A DNA stretch of 64,000 nucleotides from Buttiauxella agrestis ATCC 33320 (GCA_024169445.1 JALKFA010000001.1:3782001-3846000); one strand, 5' to 3'. Shown: positions 8,747-17,915, counted from the stretch's first letter. The notes: generated by a model from the letters alone, not told the origin. Numbers and translations: made by a program.

Positions 8747-9664
8747 TTATTTACCGACTGGCGAAGGTTTTGGCCCTGTGGAACGTACCTGCATCACGCG
8801 CTGAAGAATGTCGAACCAGAATGGTCCGCCAAGGGAGACTGCGAAAATAGTGACCAGCAACCCCGCGACTTTTGTCAGCCATCCTATAAAGTCATGCGGA
8901 TACTCTTTCCAGCCAAGGGTGAATCCAGCTGACTGCAACTCGGAAACCGCACTGTCATATTTCGTTTCGGCTATTTTGACCTTTTCTTCTGCTTGCTGGA
9001 CGCTGTCACCCTTTGCTTTATCGCGCAACGCTAGCTCGTTAGTCACTTTTTCATGAGCGATTGCCACCAGTTTTGCTCGGGTATCCGGATTTGAGGCCAG
9101 CAATGTCGAAAGGTTGATAGAGTCGATATTTCCGCTAAGGACCAGCACGGCGGCAACGATAAGCGTAGTGGTCTGCATTCTGCGTTTGTACCAGCCGGAG
9201 GCACGGTCCATCACGGCGTCAAACTGTTTAGCGACCGCATAGCGAAACCTGGCGGCATCATTACCTGTTTGTGTCACTAATGTTTCGAGGATCCCTTTAA
9301 TACGATTTTTATCCACTGTATCCGGCAGTAGTTGCACCCCAGCCGCAAGTGTTGCCGTGGCCGCTCTTCCCACAATTAACGCTTCTACGACTCGTGCAAC
9401 AAGATCCGGGGGAATATAAGAGGGGCGACCATTTTCACCTTTGCTGAGGGACTGAATCAAAGGGTGCTCAAAGAATTTGGTAATAAACGGCTGACCCGGT
9501 GCCAGGTCTCCTGAAAATAATTCTTTGAGTGCCGTTTCAAGATTTTGGCTACGAATACTGGCCCATGCGGAAATGGCCTCCACAATGGCAGTGCAGGCTA
9601 TTCCGAACATGAAATACACGGTCATCAACCCAATCAGAACATCAAGCGTCTCCAGTCCAAACAT
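8747..9664 (-). CDS. three-helix membrane protein with coiled coil, unknown
   Basis: A 305-residue inner-membrane protein. One hydrophobic segment lies near the N-terminus (about 8-30) and two in the C-terminal half (about 164-181 and 263-285). The cytosolic domain (30-160) contains FFEHPLIQSLS and PSYIPPDLVARVVEAL, and the pattern DRASGWYKRRMQ directly precedes the second helix. A lysine- and glutamate-rich stretch at about 210-245 looks like a coiled coil. GAGGA supports ATG 9664. It heads the three-gene unit with the lipoprotein and small helical-protein genes. I recall similar proteins of unknown function in other bacteria but cannot name a domain family. Confidence 0.75.
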   Translation of the reverse strand: MFGLETLDVLIGLMTVYFMFGIACTAIVEAISAWASIRSQNLETALKELFSGDLAPGQPFITKFFEHPLIQSLSKGENGRPSYIPPDLVARVVEALIVGRAATATLAAGVQLLPDTVDKNRIKGILETLVTQTGNDAARFRYAVAKQFDAVMDRASGWYKRRMQTTTLIVAAVLVLSGNIDSINLSTLLASNPDTRAKLVAIAHEKVTNELALRDKAKGDSVQQAEEKVKIAETKYDSAVSELQSAGFTLGWKEYPHDFIGWLTKVAGLLVTIFAVSLGGPFWFDILQRVMQVRSTGPKPSPVGK

Positions 9665-9738
9665 TTGTATTCCTCACATCTGAGAGTGTTCGGTAAACCA
9701 ACGCCGAAATCGTGCAGATTCCGCTCTCAGAATATGAA

Positions 9739-9828
9739 TCAGATACAGGGATTGATCGTTAAGATGTTCGTCGTAGTTTCTGGCGGCTTATCAATCATAA
9801 GTCGCATCCCGTCAGGGATACTCGACAT
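9739..9828 (-). CDS. possible 29-residue leader ORF
   Basis: A short reading frame (starting MSSIPDGMRLMIDK) has an AGGA ribosome-binding site seven bases before its ATG and ends 74 bases upstream of the membrane-protein gene. It could be a leader peptide or chance. Apart from it, the 242-bp gap 9665-9906 shows only the divergent regulatory region between the membrane-protein gene and the IprA-like gene. Confidence 0.2.
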   Translation of the reverse strand: MSSIPDGMRLMIDKPPETTTNILTINPCI

Positions 9829-9906
9829 GGTAGATTCCTCGCTAAAACATACTTTCATGCCGCGTGTTATGCTTACTCTAAGAATCATCTGCTCCAGGTG
9901 TTATTG

Positions 9907-10557
9907 ATGAACCATATTGATAGTCCGGAAGAAAAACTGCATCCGATGCAGTCGCCGGAGACAATAGCGCTAGTTAAAAAACTGGATCCCTTTATTAATT
10001 ACTCTCTTGCAAAACCGGGGAGTCGGTTCTATTTCCGTATCAATGGCGTTAAGCACTGTTATTTCTTACGTGCTGGCCTTGCGAAATTGCATCGTGACGA
10101 AGACGAGATCATGATGACCACCTTGCCCACTCCCTACCTGCTAGGTATTTCTAATCTTTCGGCGACCAATGATTCTGCCGGTTTGTTTATCGAAACCATC
10201 AATGAATGCCTGATTGCATCATTAACCATTGAAGAAGCGAAACAGCTGATCACCGAGCAAAATGCATGGGAATTGTTATCCGGGCATCTGACTAAAATAA
10301 CCAGCAACTTATTTACCCATTACCGCAGAATGACTGCACCCAGCGCTTATGAAATTATCCGCTTTAAACTCCTCGAACTGATGCAGGAACCTCAGGCCAT
10401 ACGCGAATCCATTTCTGCGGCAAATTACATTTTGTACAGCAGCCATTTATCACGAAGTGCGGTGATGAAAATTCTCGCGCAGTTGAAACAAGGGAAGTAT
10501 ATCGAGATAGAAAATGGTGTATTGAAGTCAATCCACCACTTGCCGAAGAAGTACTGA
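9907..10557 (+). CDS. IprA-like winged-helix regulator, copy 1
   Basis: A 216-residue cytosolic regulator with a Crp-like cyclic-nucleotide-binding-type fold in the N-terminal two thirds and a C-terminal helix-turn-helix with the family signature LSRSAVMKILAQLKQGKYIEI, close to E. coli YaiV (IprA, named for an effect on peroxide resistance). The open frame starts at GTG 9898, but ATG 9907 has AGG eight bases upstream and is preferred. A clear paralogue lies at 18784, and the two bracket the fimbrial/Wzi island. It meets the wzi-like gene stop-to-stop with no intervening base, so there is no room for a terminator outside coding sequence. Confidence 0.82.
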   Translation: MNHIDSPEEKLHPMQSPETIALVKKLDPFINYSLAKPGSRFYFRINGVKHCYFLRAGLAKLHRDEDEIMMTTLPTPYLLGISNLSATNDSAGLFIETINECLIASLTIEEAKQLITEQNAWELLSGHLTKITSNLFTHYRRMTAPSAYEIIRFKLLELMQEPQAIRESISAANYILYSSHLSRSAVMKILAQLKQGKYIEIENGVLKSIHHLPKKY

Positions 10558-12015
10558 TCAGTTAAATGACAGCGGCAATTCAAACGCGAAAGTAACGCCC
10601 AGTTCACTCTCTTTTGTCGAGCTACCCTGCGTATAACCCACTCCACTGTTCAGCGTCATCTGTTTATACAGCGGCGTCTGCCAGCCCAGTTCGAGGCCCT
10701 TCAGCGTGTCTGAATGCGGGAAAGCCTGATTTATCGGTTGCGACAGGCGATTCACCCGCACCCAGACTGCGCGCGCGCTCAGCCGTTGTTGATTCGCCAG
10801 CACCAGTTCGAGTTTCCCCGAATAACGAGTACCGTCGCCGCCCATCGACTCACCCAGCGGCGAGCCCTGCTGGTAGTAACCCTGCTGATAGCAATAGTGG
10901 TAATAGATAATGCCGGTTTTCTGCATCCCTGAGCGGGTATCGGCCCCTTCGAGTGTCCAGTTAAGCTGGCTTTCACCCCACACATTTACGGCATGATGAC
11001 CTTCTATTCCGGCAATAAAAGTATTGTGCGAGGGCAAAACGCCCGCCTGATCTTCACCCGTCACCTGCCCGTAAACGCTCAGTGGCAGGTCGATCAGCGG
11101 CGCGAGTTTCAGGCGAAAATCCACCCCGCCTAACTGGTCACCGGGATCTCTGTCCTGGCTGCCGGTATTGTCACGGCCAATAAATGCATCGCCAAACGAG
11201 TGGAAGGTATTGGGCCGCCCTTTTCCGCCCCACATCATGATGCGCGAAGCCCCCAGGTCCAGCGCGCTGAATGGCGAAATAGTCAAGCGGCCGCTAATCA
11301 GCTTCGGTTGTTGTGGACGTTGATACTGGCGCAGTTGCCCAGCCGATAGCTGATACTGCCAGCTTCCCAGCCACGACAACCACGGCGTTTCAAAAGGCGA
11401 CTGGTCAGCGCGTTGCACTAAAAAGCCCACCACCGGGCGCGCCGCATCCGAGCGAATGGTGCTGCCGTCGTTACCCGGCCCCCACCATTGTGGGATTTCA
11501 CCAAATGCCAGCCACTGATTAAACAGTTTCACCCCCGCGTAAGCGCCGTTAAGGTTGATGTTGGCAGAGTCCGCAATGTACTGATGGCTTTCAAACTGCG
11601 CCTGCAAATTCACATCCCAGAAATCGCCATTGCTGGCAAGTGCCGCACCGATCCCATGTGCACTGGCAGGCGTGTCGGCAAAACCCTGGGGTAATGGCGG
11701 GTGGTCGGATTGCGTCCAGCCCTTTATTCTGACCGGGGCTTTCAGGTCAGCCAGGCGCTGCTCAACACGTTGAAGTACGGCCTGGTTTGCGGCACTGCTC
11801 TGCAATTTTGCCTGTGAAATAGTGCGGGTTATTTCTTCCTGGCTTAACGGCCAGGTGGAAAGGTTAATGTGAATAACGTCCCTGTCCGCCAGCCAGGTCA
11901 GATCGCTGCGCAATTGCGCGTCATTACTGACAAGCCCTGCGGCAACGCTGTTACTGCAATAACAAACTAACGCCCAGCACAGACTCTGCCGGCATAATAG
12001 AGCCAGAGGTTTCAT
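10558..12015 (-). CDS. Wzi-family outer-membrane capsule-assembly protein
   Basis: A 485-residue outer-membrane beta-barrel protein of the Wzi family, which in Klebsiella and E. coli group 1 strains is a surface lectin holding capsular polysaccharide. It shows an export signal ending near VAAG, the family opening (SNDAQLRSDLTWLADRDVI and LSTWPLS), a periplasmic helical bundle and alternating beta-strand segments ending in an aromatic strand (FELPLSFN). ATG 12015 is favoured over 12021 because AGGA lies six bases before it. No wza, wzb or wzc neighbour is present, so it is an orphan outside a capsule locus. Here it sits beside fimbrial genes, suggesting a surface or biofilm role (inference). 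Confidence 0.82.
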   Translation of the reverse strand: MKPLALLCRQSLCWALVCYCSNSVAAGLVSNDAQLRSDLTWLADRDVIHINLSTWPLSQEEITRTISQAKLQSSAANQAVLQRVEQRLADLKAPVRIKGWTQSDHPPLPQGFADTPASAHGIGAALASNGDFWDVNLQAQFESHQYIADSANINLNGAYAGVKLFNQWLAFGEIPQWWGPGNDGSTIRSDAARPVVGFLVQRADQSPFETPWLSWLGSWQYQLSAGQLRQYQRPQQPKLISGRLTISPFSALDLGASRIMMWGGKGRPNTFHSFGDAFIGRDNTGSQDRDPGDQLGGVDFRLKLAPLIDLPLSVYGQVTGEDQAGVLPSHNTFIAGIEGHHAVNVWGESQLNWTLEGADTRSGMQKTGIIYYHYCYQQGYYQQGSPLGESMGGDGTRYSGKLELVLANQQRLSARAVWVRVNRLSQPINQAFPHSDTLKGLELGWQTPLYKQMTLNSGVGYTQGSSTKESELGVTFAFELPLSFN

Positions 12016-12054
12016 TGCCATTCCTTTGAATTATCGCCCTGAGAAAATCTTGTT

Positions 12055-12696
12055 TTAATTCGCTTCCAGACTTTGATTAAATAATTCGAGCGTGCGTTTT
12101 TCTTTTAATAAATTATTTAAAAAGGTCAATAACTCAAAATCAGTATTCAAGTTAAATTTGGTCATAATCATGCGCTTGTGCGCACCAACCGTTTTAGGGT
12201 TGATCTGTAATTCACTGGCGATCTTTTCCGTGGTATCTCCACGATAAAAATGCGCCGCAATTTTGACCTGTTGCGGTGATAACGTGCGATGGCGGCAATC
12301 CAGGCAGCTCCATTGTTTCTTTTGCTCCTGTGCGGCCCGGCAATCCTCCCAGCCGCGCATAATCGTGGTTTTAGTTTTATTCACTGGCTCAGCGCGGTTC
12401 ACAAAGGCAATATCAGTAATGCATAATGGTAATTCTGCGTAGCGCGGGTTTTTACTGCCTTCATATAAGCCGATGACCAGGCTGTTTTTCCTGCGGGTGT
12501 GCAGTAAGGGCTGGCAAATACAGCTGACGCCGACATCGTAATTTTTAAAGATAATATCCGCCGTGGCGATATTGGTTTCGTTTAACGTAACAATCTCGAC
12601 TGTTACATTCATTTCTGCTGAAAATATCTGCTTCAACAGCATTTCCAGTCCATGGCGATATAAAGCATTTTGCTCATCAATAACAATTTTTAACAT
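12055..12696 (-). CDS. LuxR-type response regulator-like protein (fimbrial/Rcs-like)
   Basis: A 213-residue protein with a divergent receiver-like N-terminus (MLKIVIDEQNALYRHGLEMLL) and a C-terminal LuxR/GerE helix-turn-helix (LSPQQVKIAAHFYRGDTTEKIA, then NPKTVGAHKRMIM). The phospho-acceptor region is not convincing, as in the BglJ/YjjQ/RcsA-like orphan regulators. A CLDC motif in the linker could bind metal. The frame opens with GTG 12741 without a ribosome-binding site; ATG 12696 with GGGG seven bases upstream is chosen. It lies downstream of the fimbrial genes on the same strand and probably controls fimbrial or surface gene expression. Confidence 0.72.
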   Translation of the reverse strand: MLKIVIDEQNALYRHGLEMLLKQIFSAEMNVTVEIVTLNETNIATADIIFKNYDVGVSCICQPLLHTRRKNSLVIGLYEGSKNPRYAELPLCITDIAFVNRAEPVNKTKTTIMRGWEDCRAAQEQKKQWSCLDCRHRTLSPQQVKIAAHFYRGDTTEKIASELQINPKTVGAHKRMIMTKFNLNTDFELLTFLNNLLKEKRTLELFNQSLEAN

Positions 12697-12751
12697 ACCA
12701 CTGCCCCAGCAAGAATCGACAACAGCAATTTCCTCGAACACCCGTTATTGA

Positions 12752-12862
12752 TTAAAAATCAACGCCAGATTCCGGCAATAAACTCCATACCATGCACCCT
12801 ATAAGCGTAGCGATAATTAATCCCTTAATCAGATATGGTCCATAGCGATATAAAAAATACAT
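12752..12862 (-). CDS. 36-residue single-span membrane protein in the fimbrial operon
   Basis: A short frame I found in the gap between the last pilin gene and the LuxR-type gene. It starts MYFLYRYGPYLIKGL, continues with a hydrophobic helix through IIATLIGCMVWSLL and ends ESGVDF before TAA. AAGGA lies eight bases before the ATG, and the ATG is 31 bases after the pilin stop on the same strand, as expected for an operon member. Positive residues near the N-terminus and acidic ones at the C-terminus suggest N-in/C-out insertion. I do not recognise a family. It could be a regulator or accessory peptide of fimbrial assembly or of the neighbouring transcription factor. Confidence 0.6.
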   Translation of the reverse strand: MYFLYRYGPYLIKGLIIATLIGCMVWSLLPESGVDF

Positions 12863-12893
12863 ATCAATATTCCTTACTCTTTTATTACTGCGG

Positions 12894-13427
12894 CTACTGG
12901 TAGGTGAACGTCATGGTGACCACACTATTAATGGCTCCTGAACCCGCATTCCCGCCAGGCGTGATGACCCGAGCAGCCAGGCCAAACGTGGCGGTACGCA
13001 GAGTGGGATCAATATTTGACGACATGGTGGTGCTGTTGCCTTTCGCCAGTGTACGGTTGCTGTTATCCACCATTTGAATCGCCATGTTTGTCGCGCTGCC
13101 TGACGATGTGGCATTTTGATAGAGTGTGGCATCCGTGGGATAAGGTGTTCCCTGGAATGTGACCGTTGCTGTGACAAGTGCTGCCGGGCAATTGATCAGT
13201 TTAACGGTGAACGGTACCCACGCTGAAGCCGAGCCTGCCGTTCTGAGATCGGTACCAAGTAGTTGCCCAAAGTTAATATTCTGACTCACTGAACCTGGGT
13301 CAACCACACAAGGTGTGGGCAGTATTCGGCCTGTCACATTAATATTCACTATATCTGCGGCAAACACTGGCCCAACAGAAAATACGCTGGACAAGGCAAC
13401 CATTAAATACACTTTAAGTGGCAGCAT
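12894..13427 (-). CDS. minor fimbrial subunit
   Basis: A 177-residue pilin of the chaperone-usher type. The Sec signal ends at VFA-AD, a pilin Cys pair is present (TPCVVDPG and LINCPAA), and the protein ends in the alternating hydrophobic donor-strand/beta-zipper pattern VVTMTFTYQ that the chaperone recognises. GGGA precedes ATG 13427. It is the last structural gene of the operon, 15 bases after the adhesin gene, so it may be an anchor, adaptor or length-control pilin. Confidence 0.9.
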   Translation of the reverse strand: MLPLKVYLMVALSSVFSVGPVFAADIVNINVTGRILPTPCVVDPGSVSQNINFGQLLGTDLRTAGSASAWVPFTVKLINCPAALVTATVTFQGTPYPTDATLYQNATSSGSATNMAIQMVDNSNRTLAKGNSTTMSSNIDPTLRTATFGLAARVITPGGNAGSGAINSVVTMTFTYQ

Positions 13428-13442
13428 ATTCTTCCCTTTTTA

Positions 13443-14459
13443 TTATTGATAAGCCATGGTCACAGTGGCCGTTGCATTGGCTGTACCGGGTACCACCGTA
13501 CTGGCGGTCTGATAATATCTGGCGGTGAATGGCACATTTAATGTGTCCCCCGCATTAACCACATTGCCGGCTGAGAAATAATTATCAAACACCGCTGGGC
13601 TGCTGTTATAGAGTAATTGAATACCAATCCCGCTGGCATTATTCGCACCCGCTGTTAATGCCATCACCGCATTGGGTTTTGAAATATAGGCCGCAGAGGT
13701 CATATTCATCATCACATTCACTGGCGCATTACAGGTTACCGGCACATTAAAAGCCTTATCCCCGGCGGTTGATCCAATACCTGAAAAATTAGCCACGATC
13801 ATATCGTCTAATGGCACCGGAATATTGGCATCCACTGAACAAGAAACAGCGCGATAATAAAGTGTGCCGGTATAAGAAACCGAACTATCAGTATTGCTAC
13901 CCAGACCATAACCGGTGTTATACATCCCGATACCAAACTTGGTTTGTCCTGGGGCCATAGCACCACTGCCAATAGTATTGCTGGTTTTAACTAATGCCAG
14001 AGTCATACTAATTGAATAGGTTTTGGCACTGGTGTTAGAGATATAACCTAATGGAGTATTTCGTGTATCACACGACGTCCCTGCCCCCGTTACTCTCTGA
14101 CCACTCGAGTTAATGAGGGTAATACCCACGCCAGCCACCCCGGTATTATAGACGCCAGGCATACCCGAAACTTCAGTTCCGGTTCCGTAATAACAGGTGA
14201 TAATCGCAATCCCCTGCGGCACCGCCGATATTGTCGAACAGTTGCCTGAGAAACTGAATACGCGTTCAGTACCGGGTATGGTTGAACCTATTGGCAAGGT
14301 TGAATCCACCGCCGTTGACGATAACGTCGCGATACCCGGTATCGCTGGCGTAGAGACACATCCGGTATTAGCAGCGAATACATTGGGGGAGATTAAACAC
14401 AGCCCCAATAATAAACTGCATAGCATCATTATTCTTTTGGCAATAATAAATAAGCCCAT
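13443..14459 (-). CDS. two-domain fimbrial tip adhesin
   Basis: A 338-residue exported protein, about twice the pilin length as usual for tip adhesins. The N-terminal half (after VFA-ANTGCVS) is a probable receptor-binding domain containing several Cys residues (GNCSTI, IITCYYG, TSCDTRN). The C-terminal half, from about PVPLDDM, is a pilin domain with VTCNAP and the terminal beta-motif TATVTMAYQ. The frame extends six codons into the usher stop region, but ATG 14459 has AGGA at good spacing. The receptor specificity cannot be read from sequence. Confidence 0.87.
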   Translation of the reverse strand: MGLFIIAKRIMMLCSLLLGLCLISPNVFAANTGCVSTPAIPGIATLSSTAVDSTLPIGSTIPGTERVFSFSGNCSTISAVPQGIAIITCYYGTGTEVSGMPGVYNTGVAGVGITLINSSGQRVTGAGTSCDTRNTPLGYISNTSAKTYSISMTLALVKTSNTIGSGAMAPGQTKFGIGMYNTGYGLGSNTDSSVSYTGTLYYRAVSCSVDANIPVPLDDMIVANFSGIGSTAGDKAFNVPVTCNAPVNVMMNMTSAAYISKPNAVMALTAGANNASGIGIQLLYNSSPAVFDNYFSAGNVVNAGDTLNVPFTARYYQTASTVVPGTANATATVTMAYQ

Positions 14460-14467
14460 TTCATTCC

Positions 14468-17053
14468 TCACTTGCACTGGCCATTAACGGTCTGGATGCC
14501 AGCCGTGTTATTTGTCTGTTTTGACAGGGAATAGGTCACCTGGCATTTTTGACTGGCATCGCTACCCCAGGTGACATTCAACGTGCCGCTGTCCGCCATC
14601 CCGGTCAGGTAAACCTGCCCTGCATCACCAACGATAAATGCCTGTGCGATTTTTTGAGCCGGGTCGCTCACCATTGCGCCAAACGGTACGGTTTGACTAC
14701 CCGGACGGAGTAATGTCATCAGCACACGTTGGCCGACGTTCGCTTCAAAGTTTGCCCGCACCACCGCACCGCGCGTTGGCACCACGTTCTGGTCGGTGAG
14801 TGTCAGATCCACATTGTCCGGCAACGTTTCTGAATTTAATTGCAGACGGTCTTTGCGATACGGGCTGGTGTACGGAACAATCGCGTAGCCTCGCCAGTCG
14901 GTCTTCACGCCAGTTTGGTTATTGACTCCCACACCGCTGGCACCCGGCGCTTTCACCAGCGCAATGGTTTCACCTAACGGCTGGCCAAACGTCACGCCAT
15001 CCTCATGCACGACAACCCCGCCTTGCACGCCGTAATTCAGGCGTTGGCTGTGGCGGTCATAGCCATAACCCCCCTCCACTTCGCCGTAAGTACCACGGTA
15101 ATCGGCATTCATGTTGCCGCTGTTACCCGTCCCCTCGGTGCCATAACCTTCCTGCACGCTCCAGCTCAGGTTATTGTCCGCAAGTGCCGTTCCGTTAAGG
15201 CCAACGCTCTGGGTGGTATTACCCTGTTTGCTGGTATTTAAGTTGTAACTGGCCCAGGTATTGGGCAAGAAACGACTTAATGGCACGCTGATATTTAAAC
15301 TAAATATCTGGTCACGATCGTAAATACGCCCGTGGCCTGCTGCATCACTGCTATTACTCGCCTGTGAGTTTTCGTTGTAGCTGTAATTAAGCCCGTAACT
15401 GACGTCATTCCAGTTGTTGTTATATCCAACCCCAATTGAACGCATGGTACGATGGCTATTCCAGTAGTTTTCACTGACCCAACTTAATGATAATGAACCT
15501 GCGTTTTCCCACAGATTCTGGCTAATCGTCATCTCGCTACGGTTGCGGCGTCTTTCAATAATTGGGCTTGGGGTGCCGTCGCGCCAGGTATCCATCACTT
15601 CCTGGAGGGTATAAAAACCGTTGGTCGAATAACGGTAACCGGCGATAGCAAAGTTAGTGCCGGTCTGGACGATATTCTTGCTATAACGCACGCGCCACGA
15701 CTGGCCGTTATCTTTTGGCTTATCCTGCATGGTTGACCAGGCCTGAGTCACATCAGTTGAGACGGCACCAAAATCACCAAAATTTTTCCCGACACCCAGC
15801 GCCAGTGACTGATAATGGCTGGCAAACTGCCCGCCGCCATAGCCCGTGAAACCAGCAGGTAAACCATAAATAGCCGTTCCCTGGGTGAATGGGGTTTTAT
15901 CGACGCTGCCGTCATAAGAGCGATACTGGCCGCTGGTCAGGCTGTATTTCAGCCGCCCTTCACGTTGCAGTACCGGCAGCGAAGCAAATGGCACCACCAG
16001 CTGCTGTTCACTCCCGTCAGCCTCTTTAATAGTGACGTACAAATCGCCTGACCCGCCGGTTGGGAACATATCCGTGATTTCAAAGGCACCCGGTGCGACA
16101 TAGCTTTGGTAAATGATGTAACCGTTTTGACGGATGATCACCTGCGCGTTGGTACGCGCAATACCGCGAACCACAGGGGCATAACCACGCATGCTGTCGG
16201 GTAACATGTCGTCATCGGAGGCAATTTGCGCGCCTCTGAATGGTACGCTGTCAAAAACATCACCTGGCGATGAGCTATCACCGAGGGTTAATTGGCTTTT
16301 TAGCGAAATAATATTGCGCTGGGCGTAGGTGTATACCGTGTCCCATTTATCCTGGCCATTAGTATCCCGATTCCAGGTGGTATAGTTACGCAAACGCCAC
16401 GGCCCGATATTAAAACCCGGACGCAGGTTGGCATATTGTGTATTACTGTCATTGCCACTGCTGTCCCGCGAGGTATTATTCGCACCACTGAGATTGTAAT
16501 TAAGCAGGAAAGCCGTAATACCATTATCCCACTGGCTTTCGGGTACATATCCGCGTGCTTTTTGTGAGATGGCTATTTGCGGAATACTCAACAATAGTTG
16601 CTGGGCACTAAAGCGAAATTGTGCTGAAGCCTGAGGGATCGCCGTTAAATTGGCACATTTCTCGTCGGCTGCGCCTAGATCGGGGAACTGCGGAGTTTTA
16701 ACCCCCATGTCGCTGAGGTCCGCCACGCTCAGGCAGGGTTGTAAACTCTCTTTGCCCTGTGCATCTTTTTGCAAACTAAACTCAACATCACGCGTCTGTT
16801 GTTGTTCGTTATTAAGATAAATATCGACGCGATAAGTACCGGGGAGTTGTCCTGCCCCATCTTCAAACACAGAAAGATCCGTACTCCCCAGAGCTGTATT
16901 ACCTTGTTCCAGTAAAGCGGGGTTAAATACATCACGGGCTTGCGCATCGAATGAAAAAGCATTCAATAAAACCACATAGCCAGAAATTAAATATGCCAAT
17001 TTACTGATATTAAATGAAGGGACAGGTTTGTTGCTCCCTTTAATAATAAACAT
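14468..17053 (-). CDS. fimbrial outer-membrane usher
   Basis: An 861-residue FimD/PapC-family usher, the outer-membrane pore that accepts chaperone-subunit complexes and extrudes the fimbria. After an export signal come the N-terminal periplasmic domain (FNPALLEQG start, VDIYLNN), the large 24-strand barrel with plug (SLPVLQREGRLKYSLTSGQYR region) and C-terminal domains with GAMV and the final Cys pair. AAGGAG precedes ATG 17053; the frame has a TTG one codon earlier, which is not needed. It overlaps the unused upstream part of the adhesin frame. Confidence 0.97.
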   Translation of the reverse strand: MFIIKGSNKPVPSFNISKLAYLISGYVVLLNAFSFDAQARDVFNPALLEQGNTALGSTDLSVFEDGAGQLPGTYRVDIYLNNEQQQTRDVEFSLQKDAQGKESLQPCLSVADLSDMGVKTPQFPDLGAADEKCANLTAIPQASAQFRFSAQQLLLSIPQIAISQKARGYVPESQWDNGITAFLLNYNLSGANNTSRDSSGNDSNTQYANLRPGFNIGPWRLRNYTTWNRDTNGQDKWDTVYTYAQRNIISLKSQLTLGDSSSPGDVFDSVPFRGAQIASDDDMLPDSMRGYAPVVRGIARTNAQVIIRQNGYIIYQSYVAPGAFEITDMFPTGGSGDLYVTIKEADGSEQQLVVPFASLPVLQREGRLKYSLTSGQYRSYDGSVDKTPFTQGTAIYGLPAGFTGYGGGQFASHYQSLALGVGKNFGDFGAVSTDVTQAWSTMQDKPKDNGQSWRVRYSKNIVQTGTNFAIAGYRYSTNGFYTLQEVMDTWRDGTPSPIIERRRNRSEMTISQNLWENAGSLSLSWVSENYWNSHRTMRSIGVGYNNNWNDVSYGLNYSYNENSQASNSSDAAGHGRIYDRDQIFSLNISVPLSRFLPNTWASYNLNTSKQGNTTQSVGLNGTALADNNLSWSVQEGYGTEGTGNSGNMNADYRGTYGEVEGGYGYDRHSQRLNYGVQGGVVVHEDGVTFGQPLGETIALVKAPGASGVGVNNQTGVKTDWRGYAIVPYTSPYRKDRLQLNSETLPDNVDLTLTDQNVVPTRGAVVRANFEANVGQRVLMTLLRPGSQTVPFGAMVSDPAQKIAQAFIVGDAGQVYLTGMADSGTLNVTWGSDASQKCQVTYSLSKQTNNTAGIQTVNGQCK

Positions 17054-17144
17054 CAATTAACTCCTTGTGCAAAAGGCATGAGATACCCTGGTAATGTGGT
17101 AAACATTTATTGGTGGTTTATCGGTTTATATGTCTGCTGAAGAT

Positions 17145-17822
17145 TTAAAGGGAGCTTTTATGCTCCGGCCCAATCGCGCCGTAGTCACTGATAATCGTCC
17201 AGGTGACGCTGCCGGAGCTGGCACCCACAGGCATTGCGAAGCTCGCGGTACCGCCGGGAGCGACATAAGTCACATCCTGCACGCTTTTACCCGCCACTTT
17301 CACATCCATGAAATTCATATAGAACGGCGTCGGGTTGCTGACTTGTATATTATTCCCGCTACGGTGCCAGGATAATTTATCGGTCATCTCTTCCGGAACC
17401 CCTTTCAATCCCTGCGGGCGATAGATCAATTTAATGCGCGTTTTCACGGCAATTTGCAGTGTATTAATATTCGCCGCGACATCAGCGGAAGGAATAGCTT
17501 TGATATTCATCCAATAAAGCGATTCTTTATCGGAAGGCAAGTTGCCTCCCGCACGTACCACGCGCAAGACGTTATTTTGCCCGCCATCAAGACGGAACAG
17601 TGGCGGAGTCACCACAAAGGGGGCTTTCTCAGCGCCACCCTTTTCCATTTCCACCCACGACTGGATGAGAAAAGGCTGTTTGTCGGGGTTGCTGACGCTG
17701 AGTGAAGACTCCTTTCTGGCGCCGTCATAAATCAAGCGCGTGCCACCAACAATCACACCAGCCTGGGCTGCGCAGGTGCTAACCAGCAGGGCAACCAGCA
17801 AAGTTCCAGGGATAAATTTCAT
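17145..17822 (-). CDS. periplasmic fimbrial chaperone
   Basis: A 225-residue PapD/FimC-type chaperone with two immunoglobulin-like domains. The signal peptide ends at AQA-GV. The subunit-binding Arg is in GGTRLIYDGARKESSLSV and the Lys in VKTRIKLIYRP, a pattern shared by the family. The inter-domain proline-rich strand and the SLYWMNIKAIP segment are present. It shuttles pilins from the Sec exit to the usher encoded downstream. GGAG supports ATG 17822. Confidence 0.96.
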   Translation of the reverse strand: MKFIPGTLLVALLVSTCAAQAGVIVGGTRLIYDGARKESSLSVSNPDKQPFLIQSWVEMEKGGAEKAPFVVTPPLFRLDGGQNNVLRVVRAGGNLPSDKESLYWMNIKAIPSADVAANINTLQIAVKTRIKLIYRPQGLKGVPEEMTDKLSWHRSGNNIQVSNPTPFYMNFMDVKVAGKSVQDVTYVAPGGTASFAMPVGASSGSVTWTIISDYGAIGPEHKSSL

Positions 17823-17915
17823 TACTACACTCCAGAATAATCAGGGATAAAAGCCGGTAACAGTAGCTACCGGCCAGCTGTTCAACTCTCAGCCCGCACA
17901 AGGCCTCAAATTGAA

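Noticed and set aside
7637-9664. Genomic island with tRNA-Val attachment site
   Set aside because: The flank is accessory, but I found no integrase and no displaced copy of the tRNA 3' end within the window. The only repeat of that end is the second tRNA itself.
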